Assembly (NCBI GenBank): GCA_964488355.1
Contig: CAZAUJ010000004.1
Location: forward strand, 119,554 to 183,553
Length of the DNA stretch: 64,000 nucleotides
Direction: 5' to 3'
DNA from: Thermoanaerobaculum sp964488355
GTDB taxonomy: Bacteria > Acidobacteriota > Thermoanaerobaculia > Thermoanaerobaculales > Thermoanaerobaculaceae
The translations under genes were made by a program, and so were the position numbers. Shown piece after piece: positions 50,890 through 60,669 of this stretch. The first letter of the stretch is position 1; every line of letters starts with the position of its first letter. Below the pieces are notes generated by a model that saw nothing but the letters and a program-made list of their open reading frames with translations, was not told the origin of the DNA and made no database searches.

Positions 50890-51785
50890 CGTTCTGGCTC
50901 ATCGCCGGTGCATGCCTGCTGGCGGTGGTTTCCCCGCAAGCGCGGCAAGCCTTCCTGCGCCTCACTTTGCCTGGCTGGGAGCGCCAGGACGGTGACCTCG
51001 CCGCCAGCACGGTGCTTCACTCGGCCGACAGGGAGCTCGTGAGGGTGGCGGTTGCCGCGATGATTTCGCCAGCACAAACCTACACCTTCTACCAGGAGCT
51101 GTTTGCTTTGGTGGGGCGAGAGTTTGGGCGGCCGGTGGCCTTGGTACAAAAGAAAACCTACCGCGAGGTGAACGAGCTGCTTTTGGCCGGCGAGGTGGAG
51201 GTGGCATGGATCTGCACGGGTGCCTGGCCTTCTTTGGCGGAAAGCGGGGCGGCCAAGCTCTTAGTGGTGCCGCAGGTTGGAGGTAAGACCACGTACCGCT
51301 CCTACCTGGTGGTGCGCGCGGAGGCACCCTACCGGACCGTGGCTGATCTGCGGGGAGCCCGGATTGCCTACTCCGACCCCTTGTCCCTTACCGGCTGCCG
51401 CCTGCCGCAGCGTTTGGTACGGCAGGCAGGCTTTGCTCCCGAGAGCTTTTTCGCCGGAAGCTTTTACACCCATTCCCACGACAATTCGCTGCAGGCGGTG
51501 GGCCTTGGCCTAGCGGATGTGGCGGGGGTGGACTCGCTGGTTTTCGATTTCCTCCGGGAGGTGGCACCGGCGCAGGTGCAAGGCTTGCGCGTGCTCCTGG
51601 CTTCCGCGGAGCTGCCCTCGCCTCCAATCGTCGTCAGCGAGGACGTGAGCCCGCAAAAGCAGGAAGCCTGGAGGCAGGCATTCGTGCACCTTCACGAGAC
51701 GGCTGAGGGTCGGCAGGTACTCGCCCGCCTGCGCATTGACCGCTTCCTCCCCGCCGAGCCGGCAGTTTACCAGGGCCTTCCGTAG
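50868..51785 (+). CDS. PhnD-like periplasmic binding protein (TtrS/ArrT/AioX-type sensor component)
   Basis: This 305-residue protein has an N-terminal membrane segment (MRRIVAVAFWLIAGACLLAVV). A PhnD/phosphate-phosphonate-binding-like domain follows (RVAVAAMISPAQTYTFYQEL, VEVAWICTGAW, RIAYSDPLSLTG, DVAGVDSLVFDFL). In related respiratory systems such a domain senses the oxyanion (fused in TtrS, separate in AioX/ArrT). No ABC permease or ATPase is adjacent, and a histidine kinase gene follows within 10 nt, so sensing rather than import is likely. It overlaps the ferredoxin gene by 22 nt. Confidence 0.8.
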   Translation: MRRIVAVAFWLIAGACLLAVVSPQARQAFLRLTLPGWERQDGDLAASTVLHSADRELVRVAVAAMISPAQTYTFYQELFALVGREFGRPVALVQKKTYREVNELLLAGEVEVAWICTGAWPSLAESGAAKLLVVPQVGGKTTYRSYLVVRAEAPYRTVADLRGARIAYSDPLSLTGCRLPQRLVRQAGFAPESFFAGSFYTHSHDNSLQAVGLGLADVAGVDSLVFDFLREVAPAQVQGLRVLLASAELPSPPIVVSEDVSPQKQEAWRQAFVHLHETAEGRQVLARLRIDRFLPAEPAVYQGLP

Positions 51786-51794
51786 AATAGCCTC
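51783..51794 (+). promoter_or_regulatory. Putative -10 element for leaderless histidine kinase transcript
   Basis: TAGAAT at 51783-51788 overlaps the stop codon of the PhnD-like gene; six bases AGCCTC separate it from the GTG at 51795. There is no Shine-Dalgarno sequence. It could allow sensor genes to be expressed independently of the operon promoter. Confidence 0.5.
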
Positions 51795-53137
<1,343 letters not shown>

Positions 53138-53141
<4 letters not shown>

Positions 53142-54475
53142 AGCCCAAGGTGCTTTTGGTGGAGGACGAGCCCTCCCTGCAGGTGGCGCTGGCGGATTTG
53201 TTCGCCGAGCAGGGTTGGGAGGCGGAGGTCGTGGGCAGCATCGCCGAGGCTTTCGAGGCCTTGATGCGCGAAAGCCCGGACGTGGTGCTTTGCGACCTGC
53301 GCTTGCCGGATGGGGAGGGGTTGGAGGTGCTGAAGCGAGCGCAAGCCCAGGCGCTGCCACCGCCGGTGGTGCTGTTGACCGCCTACGGCACGGTGGCCAA
53401 GGCGGTGGAAGCGATGAAGCATGGAGCCGCCGACTTTTTGACCAAGCCCTTTGACGAAGAGCATTTGGTGGCTGTGCTGCGCCGTAACATCGAGGTCACC
53501 CAGCTGCGCCGTCGGTTGGCTGATCTGGAGGGACAGCTGGACACTCCCTTGGGTGTGAGCCCGCGTTTCACCGAGGTGTTGACGGTGGCTGCGACCGTGG
53601 CTCCCACCGATGTCACGGTCCTGCTGGAGGGGGAAACGGGGACTGGAAAAGAGGTGCTGGCGCGCTTTATCCACCGCCGGTCTCGCCGTGCCAGTCGCCC
53701 AATGGTGGCGGTCAACTGCGCTGCCTTGCCAGAAGGCCTGCTGGAAGCCGAGCTTTTCGGCCACGAGCGCGGTGCCTTTACCGGGGCGGTACGCGCCCGT
53801 GTCGGCCGTTTCGAAGAGGCCCACCAGAGCACGCTGTTCCTCGACGAGGTGGGAGAACTTTCGCCGCCTCTCCAAGCCAAGCTGCTGCGCGTGTTGCAGG
53901 AGCAGAGGTTCGAACGCCTGGGCTCCAACCGCTCAGTGGCCGTGGATGTGCGGGTGATAGCGGCTTCCCAGCGGGACCTGAAAGCCGAGGTGCAGGCGGG
54001 CCGGTTCCGGGAGGATCTTTACTATCGCCTATGCGTGGTGCCCATCAGGCTTCCGCCTTTGCGTGAGCGACGCGAAGACATCCCGCTCTTGGCCGCGCAC
54101 TTCGCCCGACGCTGGGGCCAACAGCTGGGGAGGGAGATAAGCTTGGCCCCGGAGACCCTGCAGATTCTGGCGGGCTTGGAGTTTCGCGGTAACGTGCGCG
54201 AGCTGGAGCACCTGGTGCAGCGCTTGGTGGCGCTGTGTCCAGCGGCGGTAATCCAGCCCGAGCACCTGCCGCCCGAATACCGGCCGCCCTCTTCACCCGA
54301 AGGCGACGCTGCAGTGCCCGGAACTTTGGCCCAGCAACTGGCGGAGGCGGAGCGGGCGGTTCTGTGCCGGGCCCTCCGCCAGGCCAAGGGCAACCGTAGC
54401 CAGGCGGCCAAGCTTCTCGGCATTTCCCGCAAGACGTTGTGGGAAAAGCTCAAAGCCCACGGCCTAGATAGCTGA
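53138..54475 (+). CDS. NtrC-type sigma54-dependent response regulator
   Basis: This 445-residue activator has a receiver domain with D53 in LCDLRLPDG and a conserved Lys in LTKPF. The AAA+ domain has Walker A GETGTGKE, the sigma54-contacting GAFTGA loop in HERGAFTGAV, and Walker B LFLDEVGEL. A C-terminal Fis-type helix-turn-helix follows (NRSQAAKLLGISRKTLWEKL). It overlaps the kinase gene (ATGA), defining a two-component pair. The likely target is the -24/-12-like promoter upstream of the decaheme cytochrome gene. Confidence 0.95.
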
Positions 54476-54946
54476 GCCCTGGGCCGCCTGGGGCGGCTGG
54501 GAAGCTACCCGGCAGCCTGGGAGGCCGGCAAGACGCGCAACCTCGGGTACCAGGCGCTGGCGGATGTCATCCCGCACCATCCGGTAAACGGAAAGCCTTT
54601 CCTCCTCGGTGCCCACCGCTGCTACCGGATCGGGGAAGGAAATGTGCAGCTGCTCGCGAGCTCCGGCAAAGTAGGGGCATTCCTCCTTGGCGCTGTCGCA
54701 CACGGTCACCATCAGATCCCAGCCTCGATCGGCCAGCGTCCACACCGCCTTGGGCTGGTGGTGGGAGATGTCCACCCCCACCTCGGCCATCACCCTCACC
54801 GCCAAGGGATGAACGCAGCTGGCTGGGTGGGTGCCAGCTGAAGCCACCTCCACCCGGTCGCCCAGCAGGTGACGGACCCAACCTTCGGCCATTTGCGAGC
54901 GACAGGAGTTGCCCGTGCAGAGGATCAAGACCTTAAACTTTTCCAT
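54464..54946 (-). CDS. arsC: Arsenate reductase, thioredoxin-coupled LMW-PTPase type
   Basis: This 160-residue cytoplasmic enzyme reduces arsenate to arsenite. The PTPase-type anion loop with C10 is CTGNSCRS, and the redox cysteines are in VCDSAKEECPYF, matching the thioredoxin-linked ArsC family. KVLILCTGNSCRSQMAEGW is a near-consensus N-terminus. GGAGG precedes the ATG. It is convergent with the response regulator gene and overlaps its end by 12 nt. No ars efflux pump or ArsR is in the window. Confidence 0.9.
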   Translation of the reverse strand: MEKFKVLILCTGNSCRSQMAEGWVRHLLGDRVEVASAGTHPASCVHPLAVRVMAEVGVDISHHQPKAVWTLADRGWDLMVTVCDSAKEECPYFAGAREQLHISFPDPVAAVGTEEERLSVYRMVRDDIRQRLVPEVARLAGLPGCRVASQPPQAAQGSAI

Positions 54947-54984
54947 GGTCCCTCCTCCCTTTTCTTGGTGTGCCCTAGCCCAAG

Positions 54985-55401
54985 TTATTCCCCAACGATC
55001 TTGATCAGCACCCGCTTAGGGCGCTTACCGTCAAACTCGCCATAAAAAATTTGCTCCCAAGGCCCAAAGTGCAGCTTGCCGTCAGTAATGGCCACCACCA
55101 CCTCCCGCCCCATAATTTGCCTTTTGGCATGGGCATCGCCGTTGTCTTCGCCGGTGCGGTTGTGCTCCCAGCGCTTGGGGTCGTGCGGCGCCAGCTCCTC
55201 CAGCCAGCGGGCGTAATCGCGGTGTAGGCCGGGCTCGTCATCGTTGATGAACACGCTCGCGGTGATGTGCATGGCGTTCACCAAGCACAGGCCCTCCCGC
55301 ACGCCCGACTCCGCCACCGCCTGTTCCACCTCTCGGGTGATGTTAATGAAGGCTACGCGGGTGGGGGTGTGAAAGGTGAGGGTCTTGGTAAAGGACTTCA
55401 T
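54985..55401 (-). CDS. YjbQ/UPF0047 family protein
   Basis: This 138-residue protein has the conserved features of the YjbQ family (LVNAMHITASVFINDDEPGLHRDY, NGDAHAKRQIMG, GPWEQIFYGEFDG, with clustered His/Asp/Glu for a metal site). Some members can substitute weakly for thiamin-phosphate synthase, and databases sometimes name them secondary thiamin-phosphate synthases; the true role is unsettled. GGGAGG precedes the ATG. TAAAGT (complement of 55422-55427) may be its -10 in a divergent region. Confidence 0.88.
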   Translation of the reverse strand: MKSFTKTLTFHTPTRVAFINITREVEQAVAESGVREGLCLVNAMHITASVFINDDEPGLHRDYARWLEELAPHDPKRWEHNRTGEDNGDAHAKRQIMGREVVVAITDGKLHFGPWEQIFYGEFDGKRPKRVLIKIVGE

Positions 55402-55448
55402 CGGCGTACCTCCCGCCCGTGACTTTAACCCATGCCGACAGCGGCGCG

Positions 55449-55460
55449 TACAATGCCCCC
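55449..55460 (+). promoter_or_regulatory. Putative -10 element for leaderless transcript of the tricorn operon
   Basis: TACAAT at 55449-55454, six bases GCCCCC, then GTG at 55461. A TTAACC at 55425-55430 lies 18 bp upstream of the box and could be the -35. Confidence 0.55.
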
Positions 55461-56585
55461 GTGAGCGAAGAAAGCCGGCGCCTATTGGTGGTAATGGGCA
55501 TCCTCACCTTGGCGGTTGTGGGTGCCTTGGGCTTCTGGCGACACCACGAGGCACAAAGGCCGCAGCTGCTATCGGTGGCGGTGGTGTTTCTCCCCGAAGG
55601 CGAAGAAACTGCCCGCCCCGAGTGGCAACCGCTTCCACCGGAAAGGCCGGTCCGGGCAGGTGCCTTGCTGAAGTTTCGCCAAGGCCGGGGCGTGGTGCGC
55701 TACCTTTGCCCTTTTCCAAAGGTTTTTTGGCACGAAGCGGTGATCACCCCTGAGCCCTTGTCCGCCTGGCCGTCTGCCTACGGGGTGCTGAAGGCCCAGT
55801 GGTTTACCCTCGAGCCGGCCTTCTTCGGCGGGGAGGTGACCGATCGGTTTTCGGCTGGGAAGCTGGCCTATGGCGAGCTTGCCGCTCCCGAGCTGGGAAC
55901 CGGGCTGCAGGTGCTGGTGCAGGCGGAAGCACACAACGATGATTTCCTCACCGAGCCCCTGGCGGGCAACACCTTGGGGGGCGGCATCTGGCGGCTCAAG
56001 GTTAAGGTGGGCGCGTACCGCGACGCCAACGACCTCTTGCCCTGGGCTTCGGTGAGCTCAGCCGGTGCCCAGGAGGTGCATACGGCTTCGGGCCTTCCCC
56101 GCATGGCACCGTTGCCCGAGGGCATCAACCCGCGCCTGGCTTTGGCTTTCCGCTGCGCCGTGTTCACCTTTACCCCGGGGGTATGGCCCTCGGGGGGTGA
56201 GGGTTGGCCCTGGGCCTTATCCCCAGAGGAGATGGTGCGCCAGCTGCTGGTGCTCACGCCCCAGGGCATGGCTGCGCTGGCGGCGGTGGGCGACCCCTTG
56301 GCCGACCCCTGGGACGCCCCCCAAAGCTTGCGTTGGCGAGGGGGGAAGTGGGTTGACAGGGGAGGCCGAAGGCTCAGGTGGGGTAAGGAGGTGGCCGTTG
56401 GTGACGCCCTGAGCTGGTCAGGCCGCTGGGCGGTGCTGTGGGCCGATGATGGCAGCGGCCTATTGGACGCGGGGGACAGGGTGCTGGTGGGTTGGCAGCA
56501 GCCGCCGCGCCTTGCGGACATCGCCGACGTGGCTTCCGCTACCGAAGAAGTGTTGCTTTTCCGGGTGAGGAGAGCGGGCCGGTGA
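55461..56585 (+). CDS. Membrane-anchored hypothetical protein
   Basis: This 374-residue protein starts VSEESRRLLVVMGILTLAVV. It has one N-terminal transmembrane segment (about 8-25), then a large presumably periplasmic region rich in beta-type sequence (LLSVAVVFLPEGEE, GTGLQVLVQAEAH, GGGIWRLKVKVGAYRDAND). No known family is recognised. It is the first gene of an operon with a degenerate patatin and a tricorn-like protease; stop and next start overlap (GTGA). The GTG start sits 6 nt after a TACAAT box. Confidence 0.65.
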   Translation: MSEESRRLLVVMGILTLAVVGALGFWRHHEAQRPQLLSVAVVFLPEGEETARPEWQPLPPERPVRAGALLKFRQGRGVVRYLCPFPKVFWHEAVITPEPLSAWPSAYGVLKAQWFTLEPAFFGGEVTDRFSAGKLAYGELAAPELGTGLQVLVQAEAHNDDFLTEPLAGNTLGGGIWRLKVKVGAYRDANDLLPWASVSSAGAQEVHTASGLPRMAPLPEGINPRLALAFRCAVFTFTPGVWPSGGEGWPWALSPEEMVRQLLVLTPQGMAALAAVGDPLADPWDAPQSLRWRGGKWVDRGGRRLRWGKEVAVGDALSWSGRWAVLWADDGSGLLDAGDRVLVGWQQPPRLADIADVASATEEVLLFRVRRAGR

Positions 56586-57436
56586 GGGGGAGGGCCCTGG
56601 TGGTTTTGGCCGATGGGGCGCAGGCGGCGTTCTGCGCCGGTGTGGTGGCCGAGCTGGCCCGCGGACAGGTGATCTGGCAGGAGGCGGCAGGGGCAGGCTT
56701 GGGGGTGCTGGTGGCCCTGTACGCGGTGGCGGGTCAGCCCGAACAGGCAGCGGAGCTCCTTGACCGACAACAAGAAACGGAGGCAAGCGTCTTTGCTTCG
56801 CCCTTGGCCTTGGCCCAAGAGCACCTGGGATGGAGCGAGCTCCTGGTCCTTCCCGACCCTTGGCGCTGGAGCGGTTGGTTGGCTAGGGAAAGGTTGGAAG
56901 AGCTGCTGGCACCGGCCTTGGCCCTGGTGGACAGGTTTCCCCTTTTCGTGGCGCTGGAGGATGTGAGTGCCGGCTGGCGCCGCTGGTGCCCGTTGCATTC
57001 AAGCCAGGAGCTGGTGGCCGGCTGCGCCTTTCCCATGGGCTGGGCCCCTACCGGTGAGGGCCTTTGGGGCGGGGTGGGTGCCTGCGGTGAGCTGGAGCCC
57101 CCGCCCTTTTCTGCCGAAGTGACTGACCTGGTCTGTGGCTTCCCCGTGCCGGCGGTGGAGCGGCCGGGCCTTGGAACGGGGCTTCTGGCAACCGTGCAGC
57201 GGCGGGAGGAGCTGCTGGCGGCCCAGGTGGTGGCCCGCTGGCAAAAGGCCCTGCCGACCATGGGCATTTGGGCTCCGCAAGCGTCCACCTATCTCAAGTT
57301 TAGCCAGCGGGAAAACGCCCTGTTGGGGGTGGAGTACCCACTGCCCACGGAACGGAACGGGGCGCTCTGTGCGCTGATGGTGGAGTACGGCCGGTTTCTG
57401 GTAAGGGAAAGCCGGAAGAAAGGAGCAGAGGTATGA
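56582..57436 (+). CDS. Patatin-like protein lacking the catalytic serine
   Basis: This 284-residue protein resembles patatin in the order of elements, but key residues are changed. ALVVLADGAQAAFCAGVVAEL stands where GGGARGxxxxGVL is usual. The nucleophile elbow GxSxG reads GAGLG in EAAGAGLGVLVALYAV, so Ser is replaced by Gly. The DGG region reads WGGVGACGELEPPP. If the alignment holds it cannot hydrolyse lipids and may be a binding or regulatory protein. The GTG start overlaps the upstream stop, and its own stop overlaps the tricorn gene (ATGA), so all three are translationally coupled. Confidence 0.6.
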   Translation: MRGRALVVLADGAQAAFCAGVVAELARGQVIWQEAAGAGLGVLVALYAVAGQPEQAAELLDRQQETEASVFASPLALAQEHLGWSELLVLPDPWRWSGWLARERLEELLAPALALVDRFPLFVALEDVSAGWRRWCPLHSSQELVAGCAFPMGWAPTGEGLWGGVGACGELEPPPFSAEVTDLVCGFPVPAVERPGLGTGLLATVQRREELLAAQVVARWQKALPTMGIWAPQASTYLKFSQRENALLGVEYPLPTERNGALCALMVEYGRFLVRESRKKGAEV

Positions 57437-60400
57437 CGCGCGCGATATGGGCTCTGGTGGGCGTGGGTTTTTTTGGCCTGGTTAGTGCCGAGGAGGCCCG
57501 CCTGGCCCGTTTTCCCGCACCATCGCCCGACGGCACACGCATCGTCTTTTCCTGGCAGGGAGACCTCTGGCTGGTGTCGAGTGAGGGAGGCGAGGCTAAG
57601 CGGCTTACCGCCGACCCGGGCTACGACTGGGGGGCTGTGTGGCATGCCAGCGGCCAGCTCTTGGCCTTTGCCTCCGACCGCCAGGGCAGCGACGACGTGC
57701 TGCTGCTGTCCCTTTCGGAGGGTCGCACCAAGAGGTTGAGCTTCCACGAGGTGCCGGACCTGCCGCAAGGGTTCCTGGGCGAAGAGGTGGTTTTTCTCTC
57801 CCGGCGGCACGAGGCCTGGAACCGTAAACCAGCGGTTTATGCCGTGGCCAAAAGCGGCGGCACGGAAAGGCTCTTGACGGAGGTGCTGGCGGTGGAAGCG
57901 GTGCCCTCGCCCGACGGCCAGTACCTGGCGCTGGTTCGCGGTCAAACCCCCGATTGGCGCCGCCACTACCGTGGCTCGGCCAACCGCGACCTGTGGCTGT
58001 TGCACCTACCCTCCGGGCGCCTCGCACGGCTGACGGAAACGGCCTGGGACGAGGACCACGTCTCGTGGGTGGGTAACGACGCCTTGGTCTTTCGTTCTGA
58101 CAACGGCGGCGAGGACCGCAACCTCTTTCGGCTGAACTTGGCCAACCGCACGCTCATGCAGCTTACGCACCACCAGGGAGGGGACGTGCGCTACCCCAAA
58201 GCGGCGGTTTGGGGCAACCTGGTAGCCTACGAGTTCGACGACGGGCTTTTCACCGTCCCCGCCGACGGCTCGACCCCCCCGCGCCGGCTGTCTATCACCG
58301 TGCAAAAGGACCGTTTGGAAGACGAGGTGCTGCGCCAGGTTTTTCGCGATCAGGCGGAGGAGGTACTGCCCTCACCGGACGGCAGCCAGGTGGCCCTGGT
58401 GGTGCGGGGTGAGGTGTACGTCACCGCCCGGCGCAGCAAGGAGCTGGCCTCCCTTTCCGGGCCGGTCACCGTGAGGGTGACCAACACCCCAGCGCGGGAA
58501 AGGGACCTGGCCTGGACACCCGACGGGAAAGCCGTGCTCTACGCCTCGGATCGGTACGGCCAGTACGACCTGTTTCGCGCCGAGCCGGAGGGGGCGTCCT
58601 TCCTCAAGGCCTTGCGGGTCAAGGAAACGCGTGTTGCGGCTTCCCCTGCCGATGAGCGCCACCCGCGCCTTTCCCCCGACGGCAGGTGGCTGGCATACCT
58701 GGAAGGCAAAGGCCGGCTGGTGGTGGCGGAAAGCAGCGGGGCCAATGCCAAGGTCTTGCTCGACCATTGGGGCGAGGTGGAGTTTGCCTTTTCCCCCGAT
58801 AGCCGCTGGTTGGCTTTGAGCAAGGACGATGAGAACTTCAACAGCGACGTCTTCATTGTGCCCGTAAGTGGCGGGCCGATGGTGAACGTCTCCCAACACC
58901 CAGACGAGGACACTCACCCCACCTGGTCCCCGGATGGGCGCAGGCTGTACTGGGTCAGTCGGCGCCACAACCGCAGCTTGGACCTGTGGGCCGTGTATCT
59001 GAGCAAGGCCGACGATGAGCGCACGCCGGAGGAGTGGGCGGCGCTCTTCGAGGAGGAAGAGAAAGCCGCCAAGAACAAGGGGGAAGCCGGCAAGCAGCCC
59101 CCCACGGTGCACATTGACTTTGCTGACATCCACCAGCGCGTGCGGCCAGTGACCTCGCTCGCGGGCGACGAGGGCGAGTTGGTGGTGACGGCCGACAGCC
59201 GCTTTGTGGTTTTCGTTGCCAAGCCTGATGGCCGGGAAGACCTTTACAAGATCCGTTTCGATGGCAAGGAGCTGCAGCGCCTCACGGACCAAGATGCTCG
59301 CCCCCGCCAGCTGACCTTCCTCAAAGAAGCCAAGGCGGTAATGTACCGAGGGGCAAAAGGTACGGTGGAAGTGGTTACTTTGGAGGGCAAGCCTGGCGAC
59401 CCGGTAAGGTTTGAGGCGGTTTTTACCGTGGCTAGGCAGGTCCTTCGCCGACACGTATTTGCCGAGGCCTGGCGCGAGCTGGAACGCAACTTTTACGATC
59501 CCGCCTTTCACGGGTACAACTGGCAAGAAATTGGCCAGCGTTATGAGAGGCTCGTGCCCTTGGCTGAGGCGGATCGCGACTTCGAGCAGTTGGTGCAGTG
59601 GATGCTGGGGGAGCTGAATGCCTCCCACATGGGCTACCGCTTGCCCGGCAGGGAAAACGGGGAGCGGGGGAACGGCATGGGGTACCTGGGCGTGGAGGTG
59701 GAGCCGTCGGCTGATGGGCAGGGGGTAACGGTGCGGGAGGTGCTGGACGGCACTCCCGCCGCGCGGCAGGAGGTGGGTCTGAAGGTGGGCGACCGCATCT
59801 TGGCCGTGGACGGGCACGCGGTGGGCGCTGAGAGGAACTTTTTTGCCCCTTTGGAGGGGCTGGCTGGACGGACCGTTCGCCTACGTGTTCGCTCCGCCCA
59901 GGGTGAACGGGAGCTGGCGGTGACGCTCGCTGACTTGGAGCGTATACGCGAGGCTCGGTACCAGGCATGGGTGCGTGAGCGCCGAGCGCTCGTGGAGCGG
60001 TTATCCGGAGGCAAGCTGGGCTACATCCACATCCAGGGCATGGATGCCCCGTCGCTGGAGGATTTCCAGCGGGACCTCTTTGCCGCCGCTGCCGGCAAGC
60101 AGGGTTTGATCATAGACGTGCGCAACAACGGTGGCGGCTGGACCACCGATTACCTCATGGCCATATTGAGCGTACGGCGCCACGCCTGGACGGTACCGCG
60201 GGGCATGGACCCACGGCTTCGCGGTTACCCCCAGGACCGACTTCCCTTGCCGGCATGGACGCGGCCGGCAGCAGCGCTGTGCGACGAGGCGTCCTACTCC
60301 AACGCGGAAATTTTTTCCTGGGCCTTCAAGACGCTCAAGCGCGGGCCGCTGGTGGGCATGACCACCTTCGGGGCGGTCATTTCCACCGGCGGGACCCGGC

Positions 60401-60612
60401 TGGTGGATGGCTCCTTTATCCGCTTGCCCTTCCGCGGATGGTACGTGGCCGGCTCGGGTATCAACATGGAGCGCCGGGGCTGCGAGCCCGACGTTCCGGT
60501 GTTCCAGCCGCCCCAGCAAGACATGGACAAGGAAAACGACGCGCAGCTGGCCAAAGCGGTGGAGGTGCTGCTGGCGCAGCTGCCCGCCGATCCCTCTCTC
60601 TTGCCCTGGTAA
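57433..60612 (+). CDS. Tricorn-like protease (S41 family) with beta-propeller and PDZ
   Basis: This 1059-residue exported protease has a signal peptide (MTRAIWALVGVGFFGLVSAE) and a TolB/WD40-like propeller region with repeated SPDG motifs (SPDGTRIVFSW, SPDSRWLALS). A second beta domain follows. The core has the catalytic histidine in LNASHMGYRL, a PDZ domain (about residues 755-840), and the S41 segment VRNNGGG. The nucleophile serine lies in EASYSNAEIFSWAF and a glutamate in NMERRGCEPDVPV. All tricorn catalytic elements are visible. It trims peptides, here presumably in the periplasm because of the signal peptide. Confidence 0.93.
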   Translation: MTRAIWALVGVGFFGLVSAEEARLARFPAPSPDGTRIVFSWQGDLWLVSSEGGEAKRLTADPGYDWGAVWHASGQLLAFASDRQGSDDVLLLSLSEGRTKRLSFHEVPDLPQGFLGEEVVFLSRRHEAWNRKPAVYAVAKSGGTERLLTEVLAVEAVPSPDGQYLALVRGQTPDWRRHYRGSANRDLWLLHLPSGRLARLTETAWDEDHVSWVGNDALVFRSDNGGEDRNLFRLNLANRTLMQLTHHQGGDVRYPKAAVWGNLVAYEFDDGLFTVPADGSTPPRRLSITVQKDRLEDEVLRQVFRDQAEEVLPSPDGSQVALVVRGEVYVTARRSKELASLSGPVTVRVTNTPARERDLAWTPDGKAVLYASDRYGQYDLFRAEPEGASFLKALRVKETRVAASPADERHPRLSPDGRWLAYLEGKGRLVVAESSGANAKVLLDHWGEVEFAFSPDSRWLALSKDDENFNSDVFIVPVSGGPMVNVSQHPDEDTHPTWSPDGRRLYWVSRRHNRSLDLWAVYLSKADDERTPEEWAALFEEEEKAAKNKGEAGKQPPTVHIDFADIHQRVRPVTSLAGDEGELVVTADSRFVVFVAKPDGREDLYKIRFDGKELQRLTDQDARPRQLTFLKEAKAVMYRGAKGTVEVVTLEGKPGDPVRFEAVFTVARQVLRRHVFAEAWRELERNFYDPAFHGYNWQEIGQRYERLVPLAEADRDFEQLVQWMLGELNASHMGYRLPGRENGERGNGMGYLGVEVEPSADGQGVTVREVLDGTPAARQEVGLKVGDRILAVDGHAVGAERNFFAPLEGLAGRTVRLRVRSAQGERELAVTLADLERIREARYQAWVRERRALVERLSGGKLGYIHIQGMDAPSLEDFQRDLFAAAAGKQGLIIDVRNNGGGWTTDYLMAILSVRRHAWTVPRGMDPRLRGYPQDRLPLPAWTRPAAALCDEASYSNAEIFSWAFKTLKRGPLVGMTTFGAVISTGGTRLVDGSFIRLPFRGWYVAGSGINMERRGCEPDVPVFQPPQQDMDKENDAQLAKAVEVLLAQLPADPSLLPW

Positions 60613-60640
60613 AAAAAGCCCGGGGTTCGAGACCCCGGGC
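60611..60640 (-). terminator. Rho-independent terminator of the TonB receptor gene
   Basis: A perfect 9-bp stem (GCCCGGGGT with ACCCCGGGC, 5-nt loop) is followed on the minus strand by seven T. It starts about 30 nt after the receptor stop. On the plus strand the hairpin follows the tricorn stop but has no T-tract. Confidence 0.85.
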
Positions 60641-60669
60641 TGGTGAGAAAGGAAAGCGAGGAGGAAAGG

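Noticed and set aside
50868..51785. Calling the PhnD-like protein a phosphonate transporter subunit
   Set aside because: No ABC permease or ATPase gene is adjacent, and it sits directly before a histidine kinase and regulator, which fits sensing better.
60618..60640. GGTTCGAGACC resembling a tRNA T-loop
   Set aside because: It is the loop side of a perfect 9-bp terminator hairpin; no acceptor, D or anticodon arms surround it.
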